Shown: one piece after another, positions 7,870-18,369 of the stretch
Numbering within the stretch: the first letter of the stretch is position 1
How the letters are laid out: every line of letters begins with the position of its first letter
Assembly: GCF_017976235.1 (NCBI RefSeq)
Contig: NZ_JACVHC010000003.1
Span: forward strand, 434,001-498,000
DNA: 64,000 nt
From: Pseudomonas anatoliensis
GTDB taxonomy: Bacteria > Pseudomonadota > Gammaproteobacteria > Pseudomonadales > Pseudomonadaceae
Reading direction: 5' to 3'
The notes under the pieces: model-generated
What the model was told of the DNA's origin: nothing
Seen by the model: the letters and a program-made list of their open reading frames with translations, nothing else
Databases searched by the model: none
Made by a program: the position numbers and the translations under genes

Positions 7870-8513
7870 TCAACCTGTGATTTACAACGCTTGAGCCGCG
7901 CCTCCAGATTTCGGTCTGGCATGGCGTGGCTACGCAGGGCGTGGGCGGTCTGCTCGACATAATCGCGAGTGGTGCCGTAACGCCCGCAAGCGCTTGCGAA
8001 CACCTGGCTCAGCACGTGATCCGGCAAGTTGCCGGCATAGCTGGGCAGGTGTCGCTCCAAAACAAATCCTAACGCCTGAACCTGACTGCCATCTTCGAGC
8101 CGGCAGTTGAGCCAGTGTGGCCGATAGGACGGGAACGGCATTTCGCGCTTCCACAGCGCATACAGCGCACTGTCCAGATCATCTTCGGGCAAGCGATAAG
8201 CAAATCCACTGCACGAACCGCCACGATCCAGACCGAACACCAGCCCCGGCATTTCCGGCGTGCCGCGATGTTCGTGGGACCACAGGTACAAGCCACGATG
8301 GTAGCCATGCACGCGACCGCGCATGCGCTGCGCCGAATTGCATTCCGGCCGCCAGATCAGCGAACCGTAAGCGAACAGCCACACCGGCCCGCCCTTGTGG
8401 CGCGCCATGGTCGATTGCATGGAAGCGAGAAGTTGTTCGTGCGTCAGCTGCGGCCCAAGATCGAGCCGCGGAGGGTAAGCCAGGTTCAGAAAAGCGTTTT
8501 CAATGGCACTCAT
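7845..8513 (-). CDS. ChaC-type gamma-glutamylcyclotransferase
   Basis: A 222-residue member of the ChaC/GCG family, enzymes that cleave glutathione to 5-oxoproline and Cys-Gly. The substrate-loop motif [14 protein letters not shown] lies near residue 45 and the candidate catalytic glutamate in [11 protein letters not shown] near residue 140. The C-terminal tail overlaps the end of glpT. Upstream lies an AT-rich gap of about 200 bp with nested inverted repeats. Specific activity towards glutathione is inferred from the family. Confidence 0.88.
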   Translation of the reverse strand: MSAIENAFLNLAYPPRLDLGPQLTHEQLLASMQSTMARHKGGPVWLFAYGSLIWRPECNSAQRMRGRVHGYHRGLYLWSHEHRGTPEMPGLVFGLDRGGSCSGFAYRLPEDDLDSALYALWKREMPFPSYRPHWLNCRLEDGSQVQALGFVLERHLPSYAGNLPDHVLSQVFASACGRYGTTRDYVEQTAHALRSHAMPDRNLEARLKRCKSQVDQATASRL

Positions 8514-8594
8514 GGCGAATAGCGTTCAGCTCCCCGCGGGTGAAGAATTACTTAATAGAACGCACCGCTGTAACAATAAGGCACATATGTTTTA

Positions 8595-8636
8595 AGGCAA
8601 TTTAGGTGCCATGGCACACTTCTTAAAAGATTGCCT
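8595..8636. repeat. Nested inverted repeats in AT-rich gap
   Basis: AGGCAAT (8595) pairs with ATTGCCT (8630), and between them sits a perfect 12-bp palindrome GTGCCATGGCAC (8606-8617). The region is much richer in A/T than its flanks. No reading frame is evident. Could be operator DNA, a structured RNA or a mobile-element remnant. Confidence 0.6.
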
Positions 8637-8642
8637 GATTGA

Positions 8643-8694
8643 TATATAACCTAGCGGTATTTACCTATTTAGATAAATACCGCTAGGTTATATA
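8643..8694. repeat. Perfect 21-bp inverted repeat with 10-bp loop
   Basis: TATATAACCTAGCGGTATTTA and its exact reverse complement are separated by CCTATTTAGA. It lies 15 bp beyond the end of the 2Fe-2S reductase gene and may stop transcription of the ubiD operon, but no T run follows on either strand as a classical terminator would show. Confidence 0.75.
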
Positions 8695-8709
8695 GAGAGT
8701 TATAACGAT

Positions 8710-9678
8710 CTAGCCACGCGGGGCATACGCGAACACATCTGCGCGCATTTGATGGGCGTCCATTCCGGCTTCGACCAGCGCGTCCAGCGTGCCGTAGACC
8801 ATGGCCGGCGAGCCGCTGGCGTAGACGTGCAGTGGCTTCAGATCAGGAAAGTCTTCACAGACCGCCTCGTGCAGCATCCCGCAGCGGCCTTCCCAGCCAC
8901 ATTGGTCGCTGACGACTTTGTGCAGGAACAGATTGGGCAGCTTCAGCCATTCGTCCCAATGTTCGATCTCATAGAAATCTTCCGGACGGCGCACGCCCCA
9001 GTACAGATGCACCGGGTGTTTGAAGCCGTTGGCGCGGCAATGTTCGATCAGGCTGTGGATCTGGCCCATACCAGTGCCAGCGGCAACCAGCACCAGCGGC
9101 CCGTCCGGCAGCTCGGCGAGGTGAGTGTCACCGAATGGCAGTTCGACGCGCACCATCGCGTTGCGTTGCAGCTGTTCGATCAGGCTCAACGCACTGGCTT
9201 CGCGCGCCAGCACGTGGATTTCCAGGTCGCGCCCACCGTGCGGTGCCGAGGCCATGGAGAACGCTGACTTCTCGCCGCTCTCGCGCTCGATCATCAAATA
9301 TTGCCCGGCGTGATAGCGCGGTGGCTTGCCGGCCGGCGCGCGCAGACGCACACGCCAGGTGTCGCCGCCGACGTCCCGGCATTCGATGACCTGACACGAA
9401 AGGCTGCGCACAGGCAGTTCTCCCAGCGCGAGCACGCCATCCCACAGCACGATGCAGTCTTCCAGCGGCTCGGCTATGCAAGTGTAGAACTCGCCGTGGT
9501 CGCGCACCGTGCCGGCCTGCTCAACCCGGCCTTCCACCAGCAACGCCGCACACACGTGGCAGTTGCCATTGCGGCAGCTTTGCGGGCAGTCGAAGCCCAG
9601 GCGCCGCGCACCATCGAGAATCCGCTCACCGGGCCGTATCTCAAGTACCGCTCCGGAGGGCTGCAGGGTTACACGCAT
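8710..9678 (-). CDS. 2Fe-2S/FAD/NAD(P)H oxidoreductase (ferredoxin-reductase type)
   Basis: A 322-residue electron-transfer protein with an N-terminal plant-type ferredoxin domain (C35, C40, C43 and C67 as cluster ligands within SCRNGNCHVC and YTC), then an FAD domain (SAFSMASAP) and an NAD(P)-binding domain (VAAGTGMGQIHSLIEH). The start at 9678 overlaps the ubiD stop by one base (TGATG). Architecture resembles CDP-6-deoxyhexulose dehydratase reductases and oxygenase reductase components. Pairing with ubiD suggests a role in quinone or aromatic metabolism, but the partner protein is unknown. Confidence 0.88.
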   Translation of the reverse strand: MRVTLQPSGAVLEIRPGERILDGARRLGFDCPQSCRNGNCHVCAALLVEGRVEQAGTVRDHGEFYTCIAEPLEDCIVLWDGVLALGELPVRSLSCQVIECRDVGGDTWRVRLRAPAGKPPRYHAGQYLMIERESGEKSAFSMASAPHGGRDLEIHVLAREASALSLIEQLQRNAMVRVELPFGDTHLAELPDGPLVLVAAGTGMGQIHSLIEHCRANGFKHPVHLYWGVRRPEDFYEIEHWDEWLKLPNLFLHKVVSDQCGWEGRCGMLHEAVCEDFPDLKPLHVYASGSPAMVYGTLDALVEAGMDAHQMRADVFAYAPRG

Positions 9679-11144
9679 CAATCTATTCCTAACTGATTCC
9701 AGATGGCATCGATCCGCTGGGTGACGGCGTCGTCCTTGACGATCACGCGGCCCCACTCGCGAGTGGTTTCGCCCGGCCACTTGTGTGTGGCATCGAGGCC
9801 CATTTTCGACCCCAGGCCGGAGACCGGCGAGGCGAAGTCGAGGTAGTCGATCGGCGTGTTATCGATCATCACCGTGTCGCGCTTGGGGTCCATGCGCGTG
9901 GTGATGGCCCAGATCACGTCGTTCCAATCGCGGGCGTTGATGTCGTCGTCACAGACAATAACGAACTTGGTGTACATGAACTGTCGCAAAAACGACCAGA
10001 CACCCAGCATCACGCGCTTGGCGTGGCCCGGATACGACTTCTTCATGGTCACGATGGCCATACGGTACGAGCAGCCTTCCGGCGGCAGGTAGAAGTCGGT
10101 GATTTCCGGAAACTGCTTCTGCAGGATCGGCACGAACACTTCGTTCAGGGCCACGCCGAGAATCGCCGGCTCATCCGGCGGACGGCCGGTGTAAGTGCTG
10201 TGGTAGATCGGTTTGATCCGGTGGGTGATGCGCTCGACGGTGAACACCGGGAAGCTGTCCACTTCGTTGTAATAACCGGTGTGGTCGCCGTACGGGCCTT
10301 CATCGGCCATTTCGCCCGGATGAATCACGCCTTCGAGGATGATTTCGGCAGTGGCCGGCACTTGCAGGTCGTTGCCACGGCACTTGACCAGTTCGGTGCG
10401 GTTGCCGCGCAAGAGACCGGCGAAAGCGTACTCGGAGAGGCTGTCCGGCACTGGCGTCACGGCGCCGAGGATAGTCGCCGGATCGGCGCCAAGGGCCACG
10501 GATACCGGGAACGGCTGGCCTGGATGCTTCTCGCACCACTCGCGAAAATCCAGAGCGCCGCCACGGTGGCTGAGCCAGCGCATGATGACTTTGTTGCGGC
10601 CGATCACTTGCTGACGGTAGATACCGAGGTTCTGACGATCCTTGTTCGGGCCTTTGGTGACGGTCAGACCCCAGGTGATCAGCGGGCCGACGTCGCCGGG
10701 CCAGCAGGTCTGCACCGGCAGCATGGCGAGGTCAACGTCATCGCCTTCGATGACCACTTCCTGGCACACCGCGTCTTTGACGACTTTCGGTGCCATGGCA
10801 ATGATCTTGCGGAAGATCGGCAGTTTCGACCACGCGTCTTTCAAGCCCTTCGGCGGTTCCGGCTCCTTGAGGAAAGCCAGCAGCTTGCCGATCTCGCGCA
10901 GTTCGCTGACCGACTCGGCGCCCATGCCCATGGCCACCCGCTCGGGGGTGCCGAACAGGTTGCCGAGCACCGGGATGTCGTAGCCCGTCGGCTTCTCGAA
11001 CAGCAGCGCCGGGCCTTTGGCCCGCAGCGTGCGGTCGCACACCTCAGTCATCTCCAGCACCGGCGAGACGGGAATCTGGATGCGTTTCAACTCTCCGCGC
11101 TGCTCAAGCTGCTGCACGAAATCCCGAAGATCCTTGAATTTCAT
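9678..11144 (-). CDS. ubiD: UbiD, 4-hydroxy-3-polyprenylbenzoate decarboxylase
   Basis: Prenylated-FMN-dependent decarboxylase removing the carboxyl group in ubiquinone synthesis. The 488-residue form starting [20 protein letters not shown] has family-standard length; six extra upstream codons lack support. Seen motifs include [44 protein letters not shown] (in two parts), and [20 protein letters not shown] near residue 360. The coupled downstream gene is the 2Fe-2S reductase. The flavin prenyltransferase ubiX is not in the window. Confidence 0.96.
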   Translation of the reverse strand: MKFKDLRDFVQQLEQRGELKRIQIPVSPVLEMTEVCDRTLRAKGPALLFEKPTGYDIPVLGNLFGTPERVAMGMGAESVSELREIGKLLAFLKEPEPPKGLKDAWSKLPIFRKIIAMAPKVVKDAVCQEVVIEGDDVDLAMLPVQTCWPGDVGPLITWGLTVTKGPNKDRQNLGIYRQQVIGRNKVIMRWLSHRGGALDFREWCEKHPGQPFPVSVALGADPATILGAVTPVPDSLSEYAFAGLLRGNRTELVKCRGNDLQVPATAEIILEGVIHPGEMADEGPYGDHTGYYNEVDSFPVFTVERITHRIKPIYHSTYTGRPPDEPAILGVALNEVFVPILQKQFPEITDFYLPPEGCSYRMAIVTMKKSYPGHAKRVMLGVWSFLRQFMYTKFVIVCDDDINARDWNDVIWAITTRMDPKRDTVMIDNTPIDYLDFASPVSGLGSKMGLDATHKWPGETTREWGRVIVKDDAVTQRIDAIWNQLGID

Positions 11145-11224
11145 TGACGATGGCACCCTCAAAATAGGCGTACATCCTACCTGCTCTGACGGGCAAACAG
11201 CAGCCCGTCAGCGCCCGGCATCGC

Positions 11225-13186
11225 TCAATTGTGGCTCGTACCCAGCAGTAGCGGTGCAAACAACGGGCTCAGTCTGGCGCTGCCCACGTCCGAAAGATGA
11301 TCCGCATCCTTGTACTGGGAGTGACCATCGACATCGATGGCACACAGCCCGTCCTTGCACATCAGCGGCGTCGGGTCGATGACATGCACGCCCGAATCGG
11401 CGGCGCTCATCGAGCTGAACAGTGACGTGAAAAACTGCTGACGAGCCAAGTGTTCCTGCAGCGGGCGACCGAGGCCCTCTGCCGAGCGGCCGATTCGCGC
11501 CAGACTGGTCAAGCGGTCGATGAAGCTCTTGTGTTGCAACGGCACTTCCTTGAACAACCAGACTTGCGCGCCTGCCTGGCGCAGCTCGGCCACTTGTGCC
11601 TTGATGCCGGCGGCCATGCGCTGCTCTGCCTGGCGCGGGTTGTCTTTGCGATCAAGCAGGAACTGCCTGTCGCCGTCGCCATCCTCGCGACCATAAACGT
11701 ACAGGCTCCAGTTTGCTGCCAGCACCACGTCCTTGATCCCCAGACTGATGACGCGCTCCATGTTGCGCTTATTGAAGTCTTTGCACTGCTGGCGCAGCCT
11801 GTCTTCGATAATCGGCGGGCAACCCGTCAAGCTGTACAGCCACGCCGGCTGGACATTACGACCGGTGTTGCCTTCGATGGCCGGCAACAATGCGGCGGCG
11901 TGGCTGTCGCCCCAGAACAGTTTTGTGGCGCCACTCTCCGGATCTCCGCCCACCAGACAGGACTTGGTCAGCGCCTTGTCTGTGCTCAAGTGCATGCATT
12001 TCGACTGCCCGGCGTTCCACTCCCGGGATTGCGCGTACTCCAGCGCCTTGCCGCTCAGACGCTGGGGAACACCGTCTGCCGAGCGAATGGCCGAGCCGGT
12101 GATCGCCAGAACGGTGATCGATACCAGACCGCCGACCAACACCGAGTTACGGCTGGCGAAAATCCGCTTTTCCCGAAACGGCAGTTCGACATAGCGCAGG
12201 CTCAGCCATGCCAGGCCCAGCGCCAGGGCCATCCAGCCCAGCGCCTCCAGAGGCTGGATGCCGTCGATCGAGATCGCATTGGCATACACATAGACCGGCC
12301 AATGCCAGAGATAAAGCGAATAGGACAGCAGGCCGATCCACACCAGGGCTTGCAGACTCAACAGCCGGCTGGTCCACGTCGCGCCCTGCGCACCCGACCA
12401 GATCAGCGCCGTCGTGCCCAATACCGGGAGCAATGCTGCCCAGCCCGGGAACACCGTGGACCGGTCAAAGGTGAAAATCGCCACCAGTACCGCAGCCAAT
12501 CCGGCCAGGCCGACAGACTGCCGAAGCCATGCGCTTGGGGCTTGCTTCGGCGCAGGCACCACCGCCAGCATGGCGCCGCAGAGCAATTCCCAAGCGCGGG
12601 TCGGCAGCGAGAAGAACGCGAATTCGGGCCTGCGCTCGATATAGACGATGTTCAGACCGAACGACACCAGCAGCACGGCGAACAGCATCCAGCGCCAGTG
12701 CCGGACATAGCGCATCAGCAACACCATCATCAGCGGGAAGAAGATGTAGTACTGCTCTTCCACCGCCAGCGACCAGGTATGCAGCAGCGGTTTGAGCTCC
12801 GACGCCGGCGCAAAGTAGCCGTCTTCACGCATGAACAGGATGTTGGAGATGAACAACGACTGGTAACGAATCGTGCGTCCCAGTTCGGAAAGGTCTTTTG
12901 CCGTCAGCAACAGCCAACCCAGCGCCAGCGTTACCACGACCACCACCGTCAAGGCGGGCAGGATGCGACGGGCTCGGCGGCCCCAAAAATCGAGGAAGCT
13001 GAAACGCTGCGCACTGATTTCACGGAACAGAATGGTGGTGATCAGGAAACCGGAAATGACGAAAAAGACGTCAACGCCGACAAAGCCGCCACTGAATGTA
13101 TTGAAACCGAAATGAAACAACAGGACGGGAATGACCGCCAGTGCTCGTAATCCGTCGATATCACGGCGATTGCCAAACGTATGCAT
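11225..13186 (-). CDS. Membrane acyltransferase with C-terminal SGNH domain (OafA/YrhL type)
   Basis: A 653-residue protein: residues ~5-340 form an acyltransferase-3 domain with about ten membrane segments, opening RRDIDGLRALAVIPVLLFHFG, and residues ~420-650 a periplasmic SGNH hydrolase-like domain with the block GDSHAAALLPA. Proteins of this architecture transfer acetyl groups to O-antigen, exopolysaccharide or peptidoglycan. The ATG at 13186 follows GAAAGG and is preferred over a start nine codons upstream. It lies between ubiD and rho as in P. aeruginosa. The acceptor sugar is unknown. Confidence 0.9.
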   Translation of the reverse strand: MHTFGNRRDIDGLRALAVIPVLLFHFGFNTFSGGFVGVDVFFVISGFLITTILFREISAQRFSFLDFWGRRARRILPALTVVVVVTLALGWLLLTAKDLSELGRTIRYQSLFISNILFMREDGYFAPASELKPLLHTWSLAVEEQYYIFFPLMMVLLMRYVRHWRWMLFAVLLVSFGLNIVYIERRPEFAFFSLPTRAWELLCGAMLAVVPAPKQAPSAWLRQSVGLAGLAAVLVAIFTFDRSTVFPGWAALLPVLGTTALIWSGAQGATWTSRLLSLQALVWIGLLSYSLYLWHWPVYVYANAISIDGIQPLEALGWMALALGLAWLSLRYVELPFREKRIFASRNSVLVGGLVSITVLAITGSAIRSADGVPQRLSGKALEYAQSREWNAGQSKCMHLSTDKALTKSCLVGGDPESGATKLFWGDSHAAALLPAIEGNTGRNVQPAWLYSLTGCPPIIEDRLRQQCKDFNKRNMERVISLGIKDVVLAANWSLYVYGREDGDGDRQFLLDRKDNPRQAEQRMAAGIKAQVAELRQAGAQVWLFKEVPLQHKSFIDRLTSLARIGRSAEGLGRPLQEHLARQQFFTSLFSSMSAADSGVHVIDPTPLMCKDGLCAIDVDGHSQYKDADHLSDVGSARLSPLFAPLLLGTSHN

Positions 13187-13277
13187 GAAAAACCTTTCTT
13201 CTTTTGGATACAAAGTCCCTGAAGGCGCGAAAGTTATCAGCAGCGTTCATTTCAATCCATACACAAATAATTTCGCG

Positions 13278-13306
13278 CAAAAAAAAACGCCCCTTTCGGG
13301 GCGTCC
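13278..13306 (-). terminator. Rho-independent terminator after rho
   Basis: On the minus strand ACGCCCCGAAAGGGGCGT forms a seven-bp stem with a GAAA loop followed by nine T residues, 19 bp beyond the rho stop codon. Confidence 0.9.
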
Positions 13307-13324
13307 TTTTGAACAGCGCTGGTA

Positions 13325-14584
<1,260 letters not shown>

Positions 14585-14782
14585 ATAGGAATGACGTAAT
14601 CATTTATGGAGGGGGGGAAATTAAGCTTTTGGCTTAATGAGGCCGCGCCGCAGAGAAGGCGACAGGATCGCGTACTTATTCGAAAAGGAGTGCGTCGGCG
14701 ACGGCTAGCAGGGGGCAATGGAGAAACCAGTGCGGGGCCGAATGTACCACCTGAGTTTCGGAGCGTCTAGCCCTGAATACGC
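14585..14782 (-). promoter_or_regulatory. rho upstream leader region (no gene)
   Basis: About 200 bp between trxA and rho contain no credible reading frame. The minus strand carries several short G/C-rich hairpins and should contain the rho promoter and leader. Rho usually autoregulates in its own leader; the site cannot be placed from sequence. Confidence 0.4.
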
Positions 14783-14813
14783 AAAAAGCCCCGCTAATTG
14801 CGGGGCTTTTTTT
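14783..14813 (-). terminator. Rho-independent terminator after trxA
   Basis: AAAAAGCCCCGC-TAATT-GCGGGGCTTTTTTT: a near-perfect stem with T runs at both ends, 21 bp beyond the trxA stop. Confidence 0.9.
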
Positions 14814-14833
14814 CAGGCACTTTACTGCGACGC

Positions 14834-15163
14834 TTAGATGTTGGCGTCGAGGAAAGCAGCCAGTTGCGACTTCGACAGGGCGCCGACTTTAGTCGCTTCA
14901 ACGTTGCCGTTCTTGAACAGCATCAGTGTCGGGATACCACGCACGCCGTGCTTGGCGGGGGTTTCCTGGTTCTCGTCGATGTTCAGTTTGGCAACGGTCA
15001 GCTTGCCTTTGTAAGTCTCGGCAATTTCGTCCAGAACCGGAGCGATCATTTTGCAAGGGCCGCACCATTCAGCCCAGTAGTCGACCAGTACAGCGCCTTC
15101 GGCCTTGAGTACGTCGGCTTCGAAGCTAGCGTCGCTAACGTGTTTGATAAGATCGCTGCTCAT
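14834..15163 (-). CDS. trxA: Thioredoxin TrxA
   Basis: General disulfide reductase of the cytoplasm. The 109 residues match thioredoxin 1, with the active site W33-C34-G-P-C37 in [20 protein letters not shown] and the cis-proline loop [12 protein letters not shown] ribosome-binding site GGAGAATTCC precedes the ATG. The trxA-rho order is conserved in pseudomonads and enterobacteria. Confidence 0.98.
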   Translation of the reverse strand: MSSDLIKHVSDASFEADVLKAEGAVLVDYWAEWCGPCKMIAPVLDEIAETYKGKLTVAKLNIDENQETPAKHGVRGIPTLMLFKNGNVEATKVGALSKSQLAAFLDANI

Positions 15164-15283
15164 GGAATTCTCCAGGTTGTAAGCAAAAAAACGTGGCCCA
15201 TCATATCCGCCCCGCTCCGGTTCAGGAAGCCGCAGATGATTGAGTCTTGCTATGGTGCCTCATGAGTTTGGGTATAGCTCAAG

Positions 15284-15991
15284 TCAGGCGCTGGCGGGAG
15301 CAATGAAGGCGATTCCGGTGCGCAGGGCGGCGTTGCGCACGTGCTCCTGCATGGCTTTTTGCGCTGCACCCGAGGCACGGCGGGCCAGCGCGCGAAGGAT
15401 CTTGCGGTGTTCCTGCCAGGTTTCCATGGCGCGTTCGGCACGGATGAACGGTAGTTTCTGGCTCTCCAGAAAGATCTCGGCGCTGGCGGTAAGGATGCTC
15501 AGCATTGCCTGATTACCGCTGGCCAGCAGGATTCGTCGGTGAAATTCGAAATCCAGCTTCGCCGCGGCTTCGAAGTCGCCGCATCGCAATTGCTCGCGCA
15601 TGGCGGCGACATTGTCTTCCAGTGCATCCAGATCAAATGTGCTCAACGTCACCGCCGCCAGCCCCGCCGCAAAGCCTTCAAGCGCATAGCGTAATTGAAA
15701 GATATCCAGCGGCGAGGCCTGCGCCGCGAATGGCCAGCTCCCGGCACTCTCCCCACGCGACAACTCCACCGGCGACTGCACGAACACACCCTTGCCGGGC
15801 TGAATGCTGACCAGACCCAGCGCACTCAACGATGACAGCGCCTCACGCAACGACGCCCGGCTGACGCCCAGTTGCAGCGCCAGATCACGTTGCGACGGCA
15901 AGGCATCGCCAGGTCCGAAGCCCTGTTCGGTGATCAGTTTGCGGATCGCTTGCAGCGCCACTTCGGGTACGGCGCGGGAGATCGAGTTCAT
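15284..15991 (-). CDS. GntR family transcriptional regulator, FadR/FCD subfamily
   Basis: A 235-residue repressor-type regulator: an N-terminal winged helix (QRDLALQLGVSRASLREALSSLSALGLVSI) at about residues 30-70 and an all-helical FCD ligand domain at about 95-220 (FHRRILLASGNQAML). It is divergent from the ABC transporter operon at 16247, and a near-perfect 15-bp palindrome sits in the shared gap, so it probably controls that operon. The FCD ligand is likely the transported amino acid or a related acid; inference. Confidence 0.9.
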   Translation of the reverse strand: MNSISRAVPEVALQAIRKLITEQGFGPGDALPSQRDLALQLGVSRASLREALSSLSALGLVSIQPGKGVFVQSPVELSRGESAGSWPFAAQASPLDIFQLRYALEGFAAGLAAVTLSTFDLDALEDNVAAMREQLRCGDFEAAAKLDFEFHRRILLASGNQAMLSILTASAEIFLESQKLPFIRAERAMETWQEHRKILRALARRASGAAQKAMQEHVRNAALRTGIAFIAPASA

Positions 15992-16117
15992 GGTTTTCAG
16001 ACGTGCCAGGCCAATGTGCGGCTAGTTGTAAAGCTATTCGCCGAGTCCGGCAAGTCGTGCTCCAGCGGGGTTCGGCAAACGTGGCCGATGCGCTATCGCA
16101 GTGCGAAAAACAACCTG

Positions 16118-16132
16118 ACTGTTCAGACCAGT
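16118..16132. promoter_or_regulatory. Candidate GntR operator
   Basis: ACTGTTCAGACCAGT is a 15-bp inverted repeat with one mismatch pair. It fits the FadR-subfamily pattern TNGTNNNACNA with one deviation and lies between the divergent regulator and transporter genes. Assignment is inference. Confidence 0.45.
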
Positions 16133-16246
16133 AAGACCGAGCAAACCCGCTGAAACTGCGGCGTGCCGGGACGAAAGCTGCGTATTGGCACGGCCCATGC
16201 TCTGTCCGATCGCAGAAAATACTTCCCGCCGATCCGGAGATTGTCC

Positions 16247-17032
16247 ATGACCCTGCGTTACAGCGCCCTCCTCGCTTCCCTGTTTGCCGGCCTGATGTTG
16301 TGCCAGGCGCCCGCTCACGCCGACGGTCTCGACGACGTGGTCAAACGCGGCACGCTCAAAGTCGCCGTGCCGCAGGACTTCCCGCCGTTCGGCTCGGTCG
16401 GCCCGGACATGAAACCCCGCGGCCTGGACATCGACACGGCGAAACTGCTGGCCGATCAGCTCAAGGTCAAACTCGAACTCACCCCGGTCAACAGCACCAA
16501 CCGCATCCCCTTTCTGACCACCGGCAAGGTTGATCTGGTGATATCCAGCCTGGGCAAGAACCCGGAACGCGAGAAAGTCATCGACTTCTCTCGTGCCTAC
16601 GCACCGTTCTACCTCGCCGTGTTCGGCCCACCCGACGCAGCGATCACCAACCTCGACGACCTCAAGGGCAAAACCATCAGCGTCACCCGTGGCGCCATCG
16701 AAGACATCGAACTGAGCAAAGTCGCCCCTGAAGGCGTGACCATCAAGCGCTTCGAAGACAACAACTCGACCATCGCCGCCTACCTCGCAGGCCAGGTCGA
16801 CCTGATCGCCAGCGGTAACGTGGTAATGGTCGCGATCAGCGAAAAGAACCCGAAACGCGTGCCGGCGCTGAAAGTGAAACTCAAGGACTCGCCGGTCTAC
16901 GTTGGCGTGAACAAGAACGAAGCGGCGCTGTTGGCCAAGGTCAACGACATCCTCAACACCGCCAAGACTGACGGCGCGCTGGAAAAGAACTCGCAGACCT
17001 GGCTGAAAGAGCCGCTGCCGGCCGATCTCTGA
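16247..17032 (+). CDS. Polar amino acid ABC transporter, periplasmic binding protein
   Basis: A 261-residue solute-binding protein of the family-3 type. A signal peptide (LLASLFAGLMLCQAPAHA) is cleaved before DGLDDVV; the binding fold follows with LKVAVPQDFPPFG and the hinge motif LVISSLGKNPEREKVIDFS. The ATG at 16247 gives the signal peptide its proper N-terminus; an upstream ATG at 16163 is rejected. It is the first gene of the four-gene transporter operon under the divergent GntR protein. The substrate is probably a polar or acidic amino acid and is not fixed by sequence. Confidence 0.9.
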   Translation: MTLRYSALLASLFAGLMLCQAPAHADGLDDVVKRGTLKVAVPQDFPPFGSVGPDMKPRGLDIDTAKLLADQLKVKLELTPVNSTNRIPFLTTGKVDLVISSLGKNPEREKVIDFSRAYAPFYLAVFGPPDAAITNLDDLKGKTISVTRGAIEDIELSKVAPEGVTIKRFEDNNSTIAAYLAGQVDLIASGNVVMVAISEKNPKRVPALKVKLKDSPVYVGVNKNEAALLAKVNDILNTAKTDGALEKNSQTWLKEPLPADL

Positions 17033-17053
17033 TCGACTGCGCGGGAGAACCTC

Positions 17054-17722
17054 ATGGCTTATCAGTTCGATTTCATGCCGGTGGTGGAAAACACCGACCT
17101 GCTGCTGCGCGGCGCGCTGTTCACCCTTGAGCTGACGGCCATCGGCGCACTACTTGGGGTGAGCGTGGGCATTGTCGGGGCGCTGGTGCGGGCGTGGAAC
17201 ATCCGCCCGTTCTCGGCGATTTTCGGCGTCTATGTCGAGTTGATCCGCAACACGCCGTTTCTGGTGCAGTTGTTTTTCATCTTCTTCGGCCTGCCGTCCC
17301 TCGGTGTGCAAATTTCCGAATGGCAAGCAGCCGTGCTGGCGATGGTGATCAACCTCGGGGCGTATTCGACCGAGATCATCCGCGCCGGCATTCAGGCGAT
17401 CCCGCGTGGGCAACTGGAAGCCGCAGCGGCACTGGCGATGACGCGCTTCGAAGCGTTCCGCCACGTGGTGCTGCTGCCGGCGCTGGGCAAGGTCTGGCCG
17501 GCCCTGAGCAGCCAGATCATCATCGTCATGCTCGGCTCGGCGGTGTGTTCGCAAATCGCCACCGAGGAGCTGAGCTTTGCCGCCAACTTCATTCAGTCGC
17601 GCAACTTCCGCGCATTTGAAACCTACGCGCTGACCACGCTGATCTATCTGTGCATGGCGCTGCTGATCCGCCAATTGCTCAATTGGCTCGGCCGTCGCTA
17701 CATTTCCAGGAGCAGCCAATGA
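17054..17722 (+). CDS. Amino acid ABC transporter permease (HisM/HisQ type), first subunit
   Basis: A 222-residue inner-membrane permease with about five membrane helices. The cytoplasmic EAA loop is visible as QLEAAAALAMTRFEAFRHVV, where it contacts the ATPase. GGTG... is absent but GGGAGAACCTC before the ATG is a good ribosome-binding site. Its stop overlaps the next permease start (ATGA at 17719-17722), indicating coupled synthesis of the two subunits. Confidence 0.92.
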   Translation: MAYQFDFMPVVENTDLLLRGALFTLELTAIGALLGVSVGIVGALVRAWNIRPFSAIFGVYVELIRNTPFLVQLFFIFFGLPSLGVQISEWQAAVLAMVINLGAYSTEIIRAGIQAIPRGQLEAAAALAMTRFEAFRHVVLLPALGKVWPALSSQIIIVMLGSAVCSQIATEELSFAANFIQSRNFRAFETYALTTLIYLCMALLIRQLLNWLGRRYISRSSQ

Positions 17723-18369
17723 GCGACTTCACGTTCTGGGACATCCTGCGCAACCTGCTCACCGGTCTGCAATGGACGCTGGCATTGTCGCTGGTGGCAT
17801 TTATTGGCGGCGGCATCGTCGGGCTGCTGATCCTGATCATGCGCATCTCGAAAAATACCTTTTCGAGCAGTTTTGCCCGCACCTGGATCGAGCTGTTCCA
17901 GGGCACACCGCTGTTGATGCAACTGTTTCTGGTGTTCTTCGGCGTGGCGCTGGCCGGGATCGAGATTTCGCCGTGGATGGCGGCAGCAGTGGCCCTGACC
18001 TTGTTCACCAGCGCCTATCTGGCGGAGATCTGGCGCGGTTGCGTCGAGGCGATCCCTAATGGCCAATGGGAAGCCTCATCGAGCCTGGCGCTCAATCCGC
18101 TGGAGCAATTGCGCTACGTGATCCTGCCGCAAGCGCTGCGCATTGCCGTGGCGCCGACCGTGGGTTTCTCGGTGCAAGTGGTCAAAGGCACCGCAGTGAC
18201 CTCGATCATCGGCTTCACCGAACTGACCAAGACCGGCGGCATGCTCGCCAACGCCACGTTCGAACCGTTCATGGTCTACGGCCTCGTTGCCCTCGGCTAT
18301 TTCCTGCTCTGCTACCCCTTGTCCCTCAGTGCGCGCTACCTGGAAAGGAGACTGCATGCCTCTGCTTAG
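17719..18369 (+). CDS. Amino acid ABC transporter permease, second subunit
   Basis: A 216-residue permease starting MSDFTFWDILRNLLTGLQW, paralogous to the preceding gene. The EAA loop reads QWEASSSLALNPLEQLRYV. The ATG at 17719 follows AGGAGC; a longer frame from 17650 runs into the upstream gene and is rejected. It overlaps the ATPase gene by 14 bp. Together the two permeases form the membrane heterodimer. Confidence 0.92.
   Translation: MSDFTFWDILRNLLTGLQWTLALSLVAFIGGGIVGLLILIMRISKNTFSSSFARTWIELFQGTPLLMQLFLVFFGVALAGIEISPWMAAAVALTLFTSAYLAEIWRGCVEAIPNGQWEASSSLALNPLEQLRYVILPQALRIAVAPTVGFSVQVVKGTAVTSIIGFTELTKTGGMLANATFEPFMVYGLVALGYFLLCYPLSLSARYLERRLHASA

Noticed and set aside
9783..11147. 454-codon plus-strand frame over ubiD
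   Set aside because: Shadow of ubiD, whose family match is unambiguous.
11450..13150. 566-codon plus-strand frame over the acyltransferase gene
   Set aside because: Arg/Gln/His-rich composition typical of an antisense shadow.
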